This document shows positions 34,817-43,709 of a stretch of 64,000 bases of DNA, in pieces (within the stretch, counting starts at the first letter, position 1; each line of letters begins with the position of its first letter). Source of the stretch: Chitinophaga pinensis (GTDB lineage Bacteria > Bacteroidota > Bacteroidia > Chitinophagales > CAIOSU01); the NCBI GenBank assembly GCA_945901065.1, contig CAMDKI010000006.1, positions 24,876-88,875 on the forward strand, given 5' to 3'. The notes below the pieces were generated by a model. It ran no database searches. It worked only from the letters and a program-made list of their open reading frames with translations, and was not told the DNA's origin. The translations under genes were made by a program, and so were the position numbers.

Positions 34817-37375
34817 ATGTTTCGAAACGCACTCCTAATTTCCATAATGCTCCTGCTAGGCCTTAGCCAAGTAGCTGCTCAAATAAGTTTTGCAACGTTA
34901 TACGGCTCGGTTAAAGACCAACAAGGCGACCCGCTATATACGGCTCAAGTTTATTATTTAGTTAATGGACGTGCAATAGGAACAAATACCGATGAAAGGG
35001 GGCGGTTTACGTTAAAAATACCAGCCAAAGTTACCCTAACTATCATCACCAACTATCTGGGTTTTAATGCCGATTCAGTTAAAGTAAATCTGGAGCCAAA
35101 CGAGTCGTTTGAACTAAATTTTTGGCTAAAACAGGGCATTAATATACCCATGGTCGAAATTGAGGCTTACAAGAAAGATACTGTTAAATATGGCGACACT
35201 AGAGATATACCAAGCACCATAGTAATAAACGTTAAAAACGCTTATGCGCTTCCAACTATATTACAAGACGACATTTCTGGATTGATAAAGTCACAAGCTG
35301 TTGTATCGAGTAATAATGAATTGAGTAGCTCATACAGTGTGCGCGGCGGCAATTATGATGAGAACTTAGTGTATGTGAACGGCTTTGAGGTGTATCGCCC
35401 GTTTTTGATTCGCAGCGGACAGCAAGAGGGGTTAAGTTTTGCCAATCCTCACATGGTCGATTCGTTGTTATTTTCGGCGGGTGGTTTCCAAGCCCAGTAT
35501 GGCGATAAAATGTCGTCGGTGTTGGCAGCTTGGTACAAACAACCCGACTCGCTAAGCGTATCCATGGGCATTGGTTTGTTGGGAGGCTCATTGAACATTG
35601 GAGGCGCTATTAAGAATAAGGCAGGCGAAAAGAAGTTTACCTTTATAACTGGCATCAGATATAAGAGCAATCAATACATATTAAAAAGCCTCGAAACTCA
35701 AGGACAATACAACCCTTCCTTTCTTGATTTGCAAGGTTTCTTCACTTACAGATTCAATGATAAGTTGCGCATAGAGTATATCACCAACTTCGCTCGAAAC
35801 CGCTTTGCGTTTAAGCCCGTAGATAGAGAAACTACCTTTGGAGTAGTAAACCAAGTGTTGCGCCTTAATATCTTTTTCGATGGGCAAGAAAGCGACAGTT
35901 ACCAAACCTATATGAACGGGTTTGCAATAGTACAGAACCCAAATCCTAAGTTGGAGCTGCGCTGGATGGCATCGGCATATATAAGCCAAGAGAACGAGCG
36001 ATTTGACATATTGGGCGAGTATTTTATAGGTGAAGTAGAAAACGACCTCGGAGACGAAAATTTTGGCCAAGTGCGGTATAGCCTTGGTGTAGGCGGCTTG
36101 CAAAACTTTGCCCGAAACCAATTGGACTGGACCGTGGTAAATGCCGAGCACAAGGGCACCAACACCCAAGGTAACCATACACTTGATTGGGGTCTGAAGT
36201 ACCAGCGCGAAATAATAAAAGACAAAATAAACCAATGGGAGCGCATTGATAGCGCAGGCTACTCTTTGCCATACAGCAGCAGCGAAGTACTGATTGACAA
36301 TGTACTAAAATCGTCGTTTAACCTTAGCTCAAACCGTTTCAGTGGCTACCTTCAAGATACTTGGTTAATTGATGCCAGTAGGGCCATACGCTTCAATTAC
36401 GGTGCCCGATTTACGTATTGGGATGTAAATAAGGAGTTTGTAATAAGTCCAAGGGCCCAGTTCTCATACCGCCCCACTTTAAAAAACAGGAAACGCGAAA
36501 TAATCATTACCGCTGCCAGTGGCTTGTATGCCCAACCGCCATTTTATCGAGAAATGCGCAACCTAGAAGGGGTGGTGAATACCGACCTCAAAGCCCAAAA
36601 ATCGGTGCATGCGGTGTTGGGTTTCAATTATGGCTTTCAGGTGTTTAAGCGCCCGTTTAGGTTCATTACTGAGGTGTACTATAAATACCTGTACGATGTG
36701 GTGCCTTACGAATTTGATAATGTACTCATAAGGTACACTGGGCGCAACAATGCAACCGGCTATGTAGCTGGTGTTGATTTGCGTTTAGCTGGCCAGTTGG
36801 TTGAAGACTTGGAGTCGTACATTAGCTTGAGCGTATTGGGCACTTCAGAAAACATTCAAGGCGACTTTTACGACGTGTACCTAGATGCTCAAGGCAACCA
36901 GGTAACTGCCAACTCAAGCGATGTGGTAAAATCGGAGCGCCGCTACCCGGGCAACATACCGCGCCCTACCGACCAGCGAGTTATGTTCAATATGTTCTTT
37001 CAAGACTATTTGCCCAAGAACCGTAATTTTAAAATGCACTTAAATTTGGTGTTTGCCAGCGGCTTGCCCTTTGGACCGCCAGACAACGATCGCTACCGCG
37101 ACACCCTGCGCATACCACCATACCGTAGGGTAGATATTGGTTTCAGCGCACAGTTATACAACCGTGCATCCTTCACTAAAAAGAAACGCGAACCTAAAAA
37201 AATAGGAAAAGCTTTCGAAGATGTTTGGGCAACCCTTGAGGTATTCAACCTATTAGGCATTAATAACACCATATCTTACTTATGGGTAAAAGACCTTAAC
37301 AACACCACCTACGCAGTGCCCAACTACCTTACCGCCCGGCTGTTCAATTTCAGGCTGGTATTTAAGTTTAGTTAG
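34817..37375 (+). CDS. TonB-dependent receptor, substrate unknown
   Basis: An 852-aa outer-membrane protein. The signal peptide (MFRNALLISIMLLLGLSQVAAQ) is followed by a carboxypeptidase-regulatory-like domain (about 25-115: ATLYGSVKDQQGDPLYTAQVYY), a plug with SSNNELSSSYSVRGGNYDENLVYVNGFEVYRPFL, and a beta-barrel ending RLVFKFS. There is no adjacent SusD gene, so it is not a SusCD pair. No Fur-like site is evident, unlike the first receptor. It may be co-transcribed with rpe by proximity, though a functional link is not obvious. I use ATG 34817; TTG 34814 would add one residue. Confidence 0.88.
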   Translation: MFRNALLISIMLLLGLSQVAAQISFATLYGSVKDQQGDPLYTAQVYYLVNGRAIGTNTDERGRFTLKIPAKVTLTIITNYLGFNADSVKVNLEPNESFELNFWLKQGINIPMVEIEAYKKDTVKYGDTRDIPSTIVINVKNAYALPTILQDDISGLIKSQAVVSSNNELSSSYSVRGGNYDENLVYVNGFEVYRPFLIRSGQQEGLSFANPHMVDSLLFSAGGFQAQYGDKMSSVLAAWYKQPDSLSVSMGIGLLGGSLNIGGAIKNKAGEKKFTFITGIRYKSNQYILKSLETQGQYNPSFLDLQGFFTYRFNDKLRIEYITNFARNRFAFKPVDRETTFGVVNQVLRLNIFFDGQESDSYQTYMNGFAIVQNPNPKLELRWMASAYISQENERFDILGEYFIGEVENDLGDENFGQVRYSLGVGGLQNFARNQLDWTVVNAEHKGTNTQGNHTLDWGLKYQREIIKDKINQWERIDSAGYSLPYSSSEVLIDNVLKSSFNLSSNRFSGYLQDTWLIDASRAIRFNYGARFTYWDVNKEFVISPRAQFSYRPTLKNRKREIIITAASGLYAQPPFYREMRNLEGVVNTDLKAQKSVHAVLGFNYGFQVFKRPFRFITEVYYKYLYDVVPYEFDNVLIRYTGRNNATGYVAGVDLRLAGQLVEDLESYISLSVLGTSENIQGDFYDVYLDAQGNQVTANSSDVVKSERRYPGNIPRPTDQRVMFNMFFQDYLPKNRNFKMHLNLVFASGLPFGPPDNDRYRDTLRIPPYRRVDIGFSAQLYNRASFTKKKREPKKIGKAFEDVWATLEVFNLLGINNTISYLWVKDLNNTTYAVPNYLTARLFNFRLVFKFS

Positions 37376-37456
37376 CGGTTTCGTCAACTAACCTCTACCT
37401 CAGGGAGAGGAACTTACGTGTTTCGAAAGTTACCTCTTCCTTAAAATTCAGCATAA

Positions 37457-37530
37457 TTTTGAATTTTAAATTTTAAATTTTTAATTCCCCACCCCAAATC
37501 TTGTGTCTTGCGTCTTATATCTTGTGTCTA
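37457..37530 (+). repeat. two heptamer tracts upstream of the cystathionine beta-synthase gene
   Basis: 37457-37486 holds TTTTAAA-type units; 37499-37530 holds TCTTGTG, TCTTGCG, TCTTATA, TCTTGTG. The second ends 7 bases before the -7 box at 37538. Confidence 0.75.
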
Positions 37531-37537
37531 AAAAGGG

Positions 37538-37545
37538 TAACTTTG
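37538..37545 (+). promoter_or_regulatory. -7 promoter box of the CBS gene, close to the start codon
   Basis: TAACTTTG, exact consensus, ends 4 bases before ATG 37550. Confidence 0.55.
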
Positions 37546-37549
37546 CCAT

Positions 37550-38914
37550 ATGTACTACAACAACATACTGGAAACGATAGGCCACACGCCATTGGTGAAA
37601 CTGAACAAAGTAGTAGGCGACATACCTGCTACTGTATTGGCAAAGGTAGATAGCTTTAACCCAGGCAACTCCATTAAAGACCGCATTGGCGTTAAGATGG
37701 TTGAAGTGGCTGAGCAACAAGGACTATTGAAACCGGGTGGCACCATAATTGAAGGCACCAGTGGCAACACAGGTATGGGCTTGGCGCTAGCTGCCATTAT
37801 AAAAGGCTACAAGTGCATTTTTACCACCACCGATAAACAGAGCAAAGAAAAGGTAGACATATTGAAGGCCGTAGGTGCCGAAGTGATTGTGTGCCCCACC
37901 GATGTTGAACCTACCGACCCTCGCTCTTACTACAGTGTATCGCGCAGGTTGGCACAAGAAACACCTAACTCGTTTTATGTAAACCAATACGACAACCTGG
38001 CCAACCGACTGGCGCACTACGAAACCACCGGCCCCGAAATTTGGGAGCAAACGGAAGGCAAAATAACCCACTTGGTAGTGGGGGTTGGCACAGGCGGCAC
38101 TGTAAGCGGCACGGGCAAATACTTGAAAGAGAAAAACCCGAACATTAAAATTTGGGGCATTGATACTTACGGCTCAACGCTGAAAGCATACCACGAAACA
38201 GGCAAAATTGACGAAAAGGAAATATACAGCTACATTACCGAAGGGATTGGCGAAGACATTATACCACAGAACATTGACTTTAGCCTAATTGATAAGTTTG
38301 AGAAAGTAACCGATAAAGACGGTGCCGTAATGGCTCGCCGCATAACCAAAGAGGAAGGCATATTTGTGGGCTACTCCGCGGGCAGTGCCGTAGCTGGTTT
38401 GATGCAATTGAAAGATACTTTGACCAAAGACGATTTGGTGGTGGTTATTTTCCATGATCATGGTAGCCGATATGTAGGTAAGCTATACAATGATGAGTGG
38501 ATGCGCGACCGCCAATGGTTGGACGAAGCATCGAATGAAATTACGGCTGCCAGCATTGTGGGCCGCAAAGAGTTGAAGAAATTCTTAACCGTGAGCCCAG
38601 AGCAAACATTGGGCGAAGCTATTGCGCTTATGAAACAATTGGGTCTATCGCAGTTGCCGGTGATGAAAGAGCATGAAATGGTTGGTTCGGTTACCGACCA
38701 CAGCCTGCTTACCCATTTGTTAGAAGGCGCCGAGCGCAACCAACAAGTAAGCACCGTTATGGGCAAACCTTTCCCATATATAGAGTGGGGTTCAACTAGC
38801 AAAGAAATATCGAGCCGCATCAACCGTGAAAACAGTGCAGTATTGGTAAAAGACATCAGCGGTGTAACGCACATCATCACCGAGTATGATTTAATTCAGG
38901 CGATAGCGGGGTAG
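37550..38914 (+). CDS. cystathionine beta-synthase
   Basis: A 454-aa pyridoxal-phosphate enzyme. The PLP lysine is in NPGNSIKDRIG, the phosphate loops are EGTSGNTGMGLA and GVGTGGTVSGTGKYL, and the late GYSAGSAVAGL belongs to the beta-family fold. Two C-terminal CBS domains (about 340-454: KKFLTVSPEQTLGEAIALMKQLGLSQLPVM) follow, as in cystathionine beta-synthase rather than in plain cysteine synthase. It condenses homocysteine and serine in transsulfuration. No cystathionine gamma-lyase gene is adjacent. Cysteine synthase with CBS domains is the alternative. Confidence 0.9.
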   Translation: MYYNNILETIGHTPLVKLNKVVGDIPATVLAKVDSFNPGNSIKDRIGVKMVEVAEQQGLLKPGGTIIEGTSGNTGMGLALAAIIKGYKCIFTTTDKQSKEKVDILKAVGAEVIVCPTDVEPTDPRSYYSVSRRLAQETPNSFYVNQYDNLANRLAHYETTGPEIWEQTEGKITHLVVGVGTGGTVSGTGKYLKEKNPNIKIWGIDTYGSTLKAYHETGKIDEKEIYSYITEGIGEDIIPQNIDFSLIDKFEKVTDKDGAVMARRITKEEGIFVGYSAGSAVAGLMQLKDTLTKDDLVVVIFHDHGSRYVGKLYNDEWMRDRQWLDEASNEITAASIVGRKELKKFLTVSPEQTLGEAIALMKQLGLSQLPVMKEHEMVGSVTDHSLLTHLLEGAERNQQVSTVMGKPFPYIEWGSTSKEISSRINRENSAVLVKDISGVTHIITEYDLIQAIAG

Positions 38915-38920
38915 TTTTTG

Positions 38921-38936
38921 AGGTACGATGTACGAT
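38921..38936 (+). repeat. short heptamer tract, TACGATG type
   Basis: Two units (TACGATG, TACGATT) 7 bases after the stop codon. Confidence 0.45.
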
Positions 38937-38945
38937 TAAAAACAC

Positions 38946-39174
38946 CCGTCATTGCGATGAGCCTGTGTTAATTTACAGGTTACTGAAATGCGTTATAGGA
39001 GAAGAAGCAACCCCCTAACCGATGGTTTGAATCGACAAACCTGTGTTATGCTATTGTACATAATACGCTAAGGTCAATAATTTCCAAACATCATGCTCCG
39101 GAGCAAGGGATTGCCACAGGCACCTAATGTTTATTGGTAACCTTTTAGATAAGGCTGTTGCTTCGCAATGACGG
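38946..39174. mobile_element. MITE-like element, 229 bp
   Basis: Perfect 12-bp terminal inverted repeats: CCGTCATTGCGA at 38946-38957 and TCGCAATGACGG at 39163-39174. The interior is A/T-rich and has no ORF. I see no target-site duplication. The element sits between convergent genes and explains most of the 38915-39230 spacer. Confidence 0.6.
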
Positions 39175-39178
39175 CAAA

Positions 39179-39223
39179 TCTTGTGTCTTGTGTCTTGTGT
39201 CTTGTGTCTTATGTCTTGTGTCT
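39179..39223 (-). repeat. heptamer tract, TCTTGTG type, six units
   Basis: Five exact TCTTGTG units and one TCTTATG in a row, between convergent genes and 7 bases before the ABC gene stop codon. Confidence 0.85.
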
Positions 39224-39230
39224 AAATCAA

Positions 39231-39881
39231 TTAAACAAAATTCCCATCCTTCATCACCAGCTTCCTATCGGCCATATCGGCTAGGTCGAGATTGTGGGTA
39301 ACAATAACAAAGGTTTGGCCTAGTTCATCGCGCAGGCGGAAGAAGAGTTGGTGTAAGTCGCGAGAGTTATCACTATCCAGGTTACCGCTCGGTTCGTCGG
39401 CAAGTATAATAGAAGGGTTATTGATGAGCGCCCTGGCCACCGCCACGCGTTGTTGCTCGCCGCCCGATAGCTCATTGGGTTTATGTTGTGCCCTAGATGA
39501 TAGCCCCAACATATCCAAAAGTTTATGTGCTTTACTTTCCGCTTCGGCCTTCGATACTTTAGCTAGATAGGCGGGAATACAAACATTCTCCAAAGCCGTA
39601 AACTCCGGTAACAAGTGGTGAAACTGGAACACAAACCCGATGTGCTTGTTACGGAAACGTGCCAAGGCATTACCCTTCAAGGTACTTATTTCCTCGCCGT
39701 TGATGTACAGTTTACCGCTATCTGGCTGGTCTAATGTGCCTAATATGTGCAGCAAAGTACTTTTCCCAGCCCCAGAAGAACCGACAATGGAAACTACTTC
39801 ACCTTTTCCGATGTTGAGGTCAATACCTTTCAACACCTTGAGGCTTCCGTATGATTTCTGTATATTTTCGGTCTTTAGCAT
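39231..39881 (-). CDS. ABC transporter ATP-binding protein, LolD/MacB-like
   Basis: A 216-aa ATPase. Walker A is [12 protein letters not shown], the Q-loop [15 protein letters not shown], the signature [15 protein letters not shown], Walker [13 protein letters not shown] and the switch His in VTHNLDLA. The sequence pattern ([41 protein letters not shown]) is that of LolD, which powers lipoprotein release from the inner membrane. The permease genes (lolC/E) are not in the window, so LolD is probable but MacB-type export is possible. Confidence 0.88.
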   Translation of the reverse strand: MLKTENIQKSYGSLKVLKGIDLNIGKGEVVSIVGSSGAGKSTLLHILGTLDQPDSGKLYINGEEISTLKGNALARFRNKHIGFVFQFHHLLPEFTALENVCIPAYLAKVSKAEAESKAHKLLDMLGLSSRAQHKPNELSGGEQQRVAVARALINNPSIILADEPSGNLDSDNSRDLHQLFFRLRDELGQTFVIVTHNLDLADMADRKLVMKDGNFV

Positions 39882-40015
39882 CAGGAACGCAGATTAATAC
39901 GCAGTTTGCGCTGATTACGCAGATTGCTTGGCAAATTTAAAAGATTTAATGGATTAGCCGCATTGCTCAATACTTTTAAGAAAATACGTAGAACTTTGCT
40001 TCTCGCATCGTGCTA

Positions 40016-40043
40016 GATACTAACTACTTGATACTTGATACTA
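40016..40043 (+). repeat. heptamer tract, GATACTT type, touching a start codon
   Basis: Units GATACTA, ACTACTT, GATACTT, GATACTA end 1 base before the ATG of the 81-aa gene at 40045. Confidence 0.75.
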
Positions 40044-40044
40044 A

Positions 40045-40290
40045 ATGCAATACCGCAAATACAAAAACAGCCAAAGCTACTTTAAGATTGTGGGCACCGA
40101 AGAAATGGAAGAACTGAAGCTGATGGGCAGGTATTTTAAGCTATACCACATAAAAGCAACCATACTGCCGGAGCGGGTTTTTATTGCCGATTTGTTGGAG
40201 CAATATCGCGAGTTTGCCGAAGCTATAACTGCCGAAGAATATGAGCAGCAACTGCAATGGTGCCGCGAAAACTTGGAGGAACTGAAATAA
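40045..40290 (+). CDS. small protein of unknown function
   Basis: An 81-aa protein, no signal peptide, mixed charge, with a predicted alpha/beta start (YFKIVGTEEMEELKLMGRYFKLYHIKATIL) and a C-terminal helix ending ITAEEYEQQLQWCRENLEEL. I do not recognise a family. Support for a real gene is an ATG, normal amino-acid content and a hairpin terminator directly after the stop codon. The heptamer tract runs right up to the start codon, so it would form the mRNA leader. Confidence 0.62.
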   Translation: MQYRKYKNSQSYFKIVGTEEMEELKLMGRYFKLYHIKATILPERVFIADLLEQYREFAEAITAEEYEQQLQWCRENLEELK

Positions 40291-40320
40291 AAAGGCCAGC
40301 AACTTACAGTCACTGGCCTT
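40290..40320. terminator. bidirectional terminator
   Basis: AAGGCCAG pairs with CTGGCCTT around a 13-base loop, with an A-run on the left (U-run for minus-strand transcripts). It serves two convergent genes. Confidence 0.7.
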
Positions 40321-40341
40321 GTTATAAATTCTATCCCTTAA

Positions 40342-40881
40342 TTAGTTAGAACCACTCAAAGCAAAGCTGTTCAAAAATCGGGCAATTTCTGGGTTGCTTT
40401 TGTTAGTGGTAAGTGACGATGCCGAAAGCATGTAGTAGTTGTTGTTCAACACAATTACGCGATAGGCGTATGTATATTCGCCAATTACAAAACTAGCAGA
40501 AAAACCTGTCGCACCAGTGACACCCATTAGTGGTTGTTTATCGTAAGTAAAGTCTTTCTTGGTTTGATCTTTAACATAGTTAACTTGATCGGCAATCAAT
40601 TTCAAGAAACGGTCTTCAACCATATCGTCCATTTTATCGCTCCTCAAAGTTGGAAACACTGTAGTAACGGCCAAGTTATAAAGCAAGCCTTGCTCGTAAG
40701 CCACTGCCATGCGTTTGCCATCAGCCGATTTCTGTTCGCTAGTGGTATAGCCTTTCAAAAATTCGACTTTAACCGAATTAGCGGCAGGCTCGTAAGTAGT
40801 GCTGGTAAACGATTTGGTTTGCGCATTTAGCAGTTGGGTAAAGCCCAAAAGTAGGGTAAGCAAAAGAATATTTATTTTCAT
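40342..40881 (-). CDS. exported protein of unknown function
   Basis: A 179-aa protein with a cleavable signal peptide (MKINILLLTLLLGFTQLLNAQ). The mature region has SFTSTTYEPAANSVKVEFLKGYTTSEQKSADGKRMAVAYEQG and a long central helix (DDMVEDRFLKLIADQVNYVKDQ), then beta strands with GVTGATGFSASFVIGEYTYAYRVIVLNNNYYMLSAS. I do not know the family. I place the start at ATG 40881; the 40950 alternative adds a non-signal N-terminus overlapping the divergent gene. Confidence 0.75.
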   Translation of the reverse strand: MKINILLLTLLLGFTQLLNAQTKSFTSTTYEPAANSVKVEFLKGYTTSEQKSADGKRMAVAYEQGLLYNLAVTTVFPTLRSDKMDDMVEDRFLKLIADQVNYVKDQTKKDFTYDKQPLMGVTGATGFSASFVIGEYTYAYRVIVLNNNYYMLSASSLTTNKSNPEIARFLNSFALSGSN

Positions 40882-40949
40882 AGGGATAATATTAGAAGGG
40901 GTTTGCAACTTTATACGTGTAATATTACAATTTGGCTGCAACTTTAGCA

Positions 40950-41732
40950 ATGAAAATTTTCAAAGACCAACTAAACCGAACTATTCAATTACCCTATTCG
41001 CCCCAGCGAATAATCTCTGTAGTGCCCTCTCAGACTGAATTGTTGCATTATCTGGGCCTAAAAAAGGAAGTAATAGGTATTACAAAATTTTGTGTTCATC
41101 CTAATAATTGGTTCCGCAGTAAAACGCGGGTTGGCGGCACCAAGACCCTAAACTTGGATAAAATACGCAGCCTGCAGCCCGACCTCATCATTGCCAACAA
41201 AGAAGAAAACGACCAAAACCAGATTGAAACCTTAACCAAAGAGTTTCCGGTTTGGATAAGCGACATTAACAATGTAACCGACGCATTGGATATGATTAAG
41301 CAAGTGGGTGAAATAACCAACACCACTCCCCCAGCCCAACAGCTCATTAGTGAGGTAAGCAAAGGGTTTGCAAGCATTCAGCCTTTGACTGGCATCCGCA
41401 CCGCCTACTTTATTTGGCGCGCACCTTGGATGGTGGCAGGCCAAACTACTTATATAAATGACCTAATGCAACGCTGCGGCATGGTAAATGTCTTTGCCGA
41501 CCAAGATAGCCGCTACCCAGAAGTAAGTAATGAAGCCATAGCCGCCGCAAACCCGCAATTGATATTGCTTTCCTCCGAGCCCTACCCTTTTAAAGATGCA
41601 CATATTACCGAGCTGCAAGCCCTCTGCCCAAAAGCACAAATACTATTGGTAGACGGCGAGATGTTCAGTTGGTACGGGAGTAGAATTATTGAGGCGGCAG
41701 GGTATTTAGAGGGGTTGGTTGCCTCTGTATGA
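40950..41732 (+). CDS. BtuF-like helical-backbone metal-receptor protein
   Basis: A 260-aa protein of the class III substrate-binding superfamily (vitamin B12, siderophore and metal receptors): PYSPQRIISVVPSQTELLHYLGL, VGITKFCVHPNNWF, VGGTKTLNLDKIRSLQPDLIIANKEEN and IAAANPQLILLSSEP. The start ATG 40950 gives a protein with no signal peptide, and the TTG 40932 alternative adds only six residues, also without a signal. It therefore appears cytoplasmic, which is odd for a binding protein. No permease or ATPase genes adjoin. A CAACTTTA box lies just before the ATG. Confidence 0.82.
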   Translation: MKIFKDQLNRTIQLPYSPQRIISVVPSQTELLHYLGLKKEVIGITKFCVHPNNWFRSKTRVGGTKTLNLDKIRSLQPDLIIANKEENDQNQIETLTKEFPVWISDINNVTDALDMIKQVGEITNTTPPAQQLISEVSKGFASIQPLTGIRTAYFIWRAPWMVAGQTTYINDLMQRCGMVNVFADQDSRYPEVSNEAIAAANPQLILLSSEPYPFKDAHITELQALCPKAQILLVDGEMFSWYGSRIIEAAGYLEGLVASV

Positions 41733-41894
41733 TTTATAGCGCTATGCTAAAACTGTCGAGTGAAGATAACAATAGTCAAGTTTAGAAACGAAACAAGGGG
41801 AACATACAGCCATTAGTATTAACATACCGTTAAGTAAAACCTTTGCGTGTAGTTATTTCATTTTCAAATTAGCACATTTCCAAATTAGCCTTCC

Positions 41895-41902
41895 TATATT
41901 TG
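41895..41902 (+). promoter_or_regulatory. -7 promoter box of the aldolase gene
   Basis: TATATTTG, exact consensus, 33 bases before the chosen ATG. Confidence 0.55.
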
Positions 41903-41935
41903 CACCTGATTTACCAAAGACAAAACCACTTACGC

Positions 41936-42994
41936 ATGTCATTAAGCAAAATACAGGAGTTATTGGGCGATCAAGCCAGCTACCTTTTGGAGCACGAGAG
42001 CAAGACCGTTAGCAAAGATTTGTTGCACCTGCCTGGCCCCGATTTTATCGATCGTGTATGGAAAGATAGCAACCGCAGTCCGCAAGTATTGCGCAACTTG
42101 GCTGCCATAAACAATCATGGCCGCTTGGCTGGTACTGGCTACGTTTCTATTTTGCCTGTCGACCAAGGCATTGAGCACACTGCTGGTGCATCGTTTGCCC
42201 CTAACCCTATCTATTTTGACTCGGAGAACATCGTGAAATTGGCCATCGAAGGTGGTTGCAATGCTGTGGCTTCAACGTATGGTGTGTTGGGTAGCGTGGC
42301 GCGTAAGTATTCGCACAAAATCCCTTTTATTGTTAAAATAAACCACAACGAGCTACTTACTTACCCTAATAAGTTCGACCAGATAATGTTCGGCACCGTG
42401 AAAAGTGCTTACGATATGGGTGCTGCCGCTGTGGGTGCTACTATATACTTCGGTTCGGAAGAATCGACCCGCCAGATACAAGAAGTGGCCGAGGCGTTTG
42501 AATATGCCCACGAGCTAGGTATGGCTACTGTGCTTTGGTGCTACTTGCGCAACAATGGCTTTAAGGTTGGTGATAAGGATTTCCACGTTTCGGCTGACAT
42601 TACTGGGCAAGCAAACCACTTGGGTGTTACTATTCAAGCAGATATCATCAAACAAAAACTACCAGAAAACAACGGCGGTTTTAACGAAATTAAATTCGGC
42701 AAAACCCACAAGAAGGTTTATAGCGATTTGAGCACCGACCACCCTATCGACCTTTGCCGCTACCAAGTGGTAAATTGCTACATGGGTCGAAATGGTTTGA
42801 TTAACTCTGGTGGTGCTTCTAGTGGCGCTAGCGATTTGTCAGAAGCAGTTGCTACAGCCGTTATCAATAAGCGTGCTGGTGGTATGGGCCTTATTAGTGG
42901 TCGCAAAGCCTTCCAACGTCCAATGAACGAAGGAGTTGGCATTTTGAACGCGATACAGGATGTTTACTTAGAGAAAGGTGTTACGATTGCCTAG
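41936..42994 (+). CDS. fbaB: class I fructose-bisphosphate aldolase (DhnA family)
   Basis: A 352-aa TIM-barrel aldolase of glycolysis and gluconeogenesis. Family features include [21 protein letters not shown], the central [28 protein letters not shown] and the C-terminal [11 protein letters not shown]. It forms a Schiff base rather than using zinc. The start is ATG 41936 ([11 protein letters not shown]); an upstream TTG at 41900 lies on top of the promoter. A strong terminator follows at 43045. The frame is intact. Confidence 0.93.
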   Translation: MSLSKIQELLGDQASYLLEHESKTVSKDLLHLPGPDFIDRVWKDSNRSPQVLRNLAAINNHGRLAGTGYVSILPVDQGIEHTAGASFAPNPIYFDSENIVKLAIEGGCNAVASTYGVLGSVARKYSHKIPFIVKINHNELLTYPNKFDQIMFGTVKSAYDMGAAAVGATIYFGSEESTRQIQEVAEAFEYAHELGMATVLWCYLRNNGFKVGDKDFHVSADITGQANHLGVTIQADIIKQKLPENNGGFNEIKFGKTHKKVYSDLSTDHPIDLCRYQVVNCYMGRNGLINSGGASSGASDLSEAVATAVINKRAGGMGLISGRKAFQRPMNEGVGILNAIQDVYLEKGVTIA

Positions 42995-42999
42995 TCTTG

Positions 43000-43034
43000 G
43001 TATCAAGATTTGAGTATCAAGTATCAAGTACTTT
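43000..43034 (+). repeat. heptamer tract, GTATCAA type
   Basis: Units GTATCAA, GATTTGA, GTATCAA, GTATCAA, GTACTTT, 5 bases after the aldolase stop codon. Confidence 0.75.
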
Positions 43035-43044
43035 AAATAATAGA

Positions 43045-43072
43045 AACGGCTCGCAGGTTGCGGGCCGTTTTT
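43045..43072 (+). terminator. terminator of the aldolase gene
   Basis: ACGGCTCGC pairs with GCGGGCCGT (one wobble) around a 5-base loop, followed by TTTTT. The rest of 43073-43269 shows no gene, only a weak CTCGC/GCGAG hairpin. Confidence 0.8.
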
Positions 43073-43269
43073 GTTATAATGCTACCCGTGGTGTCCATAC
43101 CATCTCGCCTGGAGCGAGGTCGCGAAGGACCATCCAGATATAACAATAAGCTTGAAGTACCAACAACCCCAAAAGCAGCAGTAAGAATCATTTAGCCCCT
43201 CATCGCAACAAGTTTCCTTGCGAAATGGCACGGAATGACACGCTAATTATTAGCCACTACGACAAAAAC

Positions 43270-43301
43270 AAAAAAGGCCCCGCCGAAAATACGGCGAGGC
43301 C
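43270..43301 (-). terminator. terminator of the tRNA-Lys/tRNA-Leu unit
   Basis: A 10-bp G/C-rich stem (GGCCCCGCCG with CGGCGAGGCC) with an A-run on its left, i.e. a U-run for minus-strand transcripts. Confidence 0.75.
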
Positions 43302-43321
43302 AATTAAAGTGCCTGAAAGCG

Positions 43322-43405
43322 TGCCCGGAACAAGATTCGAACTTGCACGTGCGTAAGCACACAACACCCTCAATGTTGCTTGTCTACCAATTTCAACACC
43401 CGGGC
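43322..43405 (-). tRNA. tRNA-Leu (GAG anticodon)
   Basis: An 84-nt cloverleaf with a long variable arm. The acceptor stem GCCCGGG pairs with TCCGGGC, D stem TTG/CAA, anticodon stem CAACA/TGTTG around loop TTGAGGG (anticodon GAG), and T stem GCAAG/CTTGT around TTCGAAT. CCA is not encoded. It is second in a minus-strand pair after tRNA-Lys. Confidence 0.92.
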
Positions 43406-43512
43406 AGGGTGACAAAAGTAATAAGGTATAAACGATGTAGATAGTGCAATTCGTTTAACCGAAAAATTGTCAACGAAAAAAGGCAGCTTTTTACAACTGC
43501 CTTGACTTTCCG

Positions 43513-43585
43513 TGATTTCGCTGGGATTCGAACCCAGGGCCCGTACATTAAAAGTGTACTGCTCTACCAGCTGAGCTACGAAATC
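43513..43585 (-). tRNA. tRNA-Lys (TTT anticodon)
   Basis: A 73-nt cloverleaf: acceptor GATTTCG/CGAAATC, anticodon stem GTACA/TGTAC with loop CTTTTAA (anticodon TTT), and T loop TTCGAAT. CCA is not encoded. It is transcribed ahead of tRNA-Leu. Confidence 0.94.
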
Positions 43586-43709
43586 ATTAATAGGCCTTTT
43601 TTCAAAAGCCCTGCAAATATAGGCCAATAAAGGGGGGATGCCAAATAATGTTTGTCTTTTTTCAGAAAAAATTGTCACTACAACATTACGGCAATATTAT
43701 TAGAGTGCA

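Noticed and set aside
37388..37412. Terminator of the second TonB receptor gene
   Set aside because: The CCTCT/AGAGG hairpin is short and lacks a U-run; it looks like a fragment of the pyrimidine-rich repeat.
37508..37524. -33 promoter element (TTG) inside the heptamer tract
   Set aside because: The spacing to the -7 box at CBS, menD and 59661 is not the 19-21 bases expected, so I do not claim it.
39890..39935. Heptamer tract near ACGCAG repeats
   Set aside because: The ACGCAG words recur at irregular spacing (about 10-12), not 7, so this is a different repeat.
41856..41890. Heptamer tract before the aldolase gene
   Set aside because: CAAATTAG recurs at 16 bases, not a multiple of 7.
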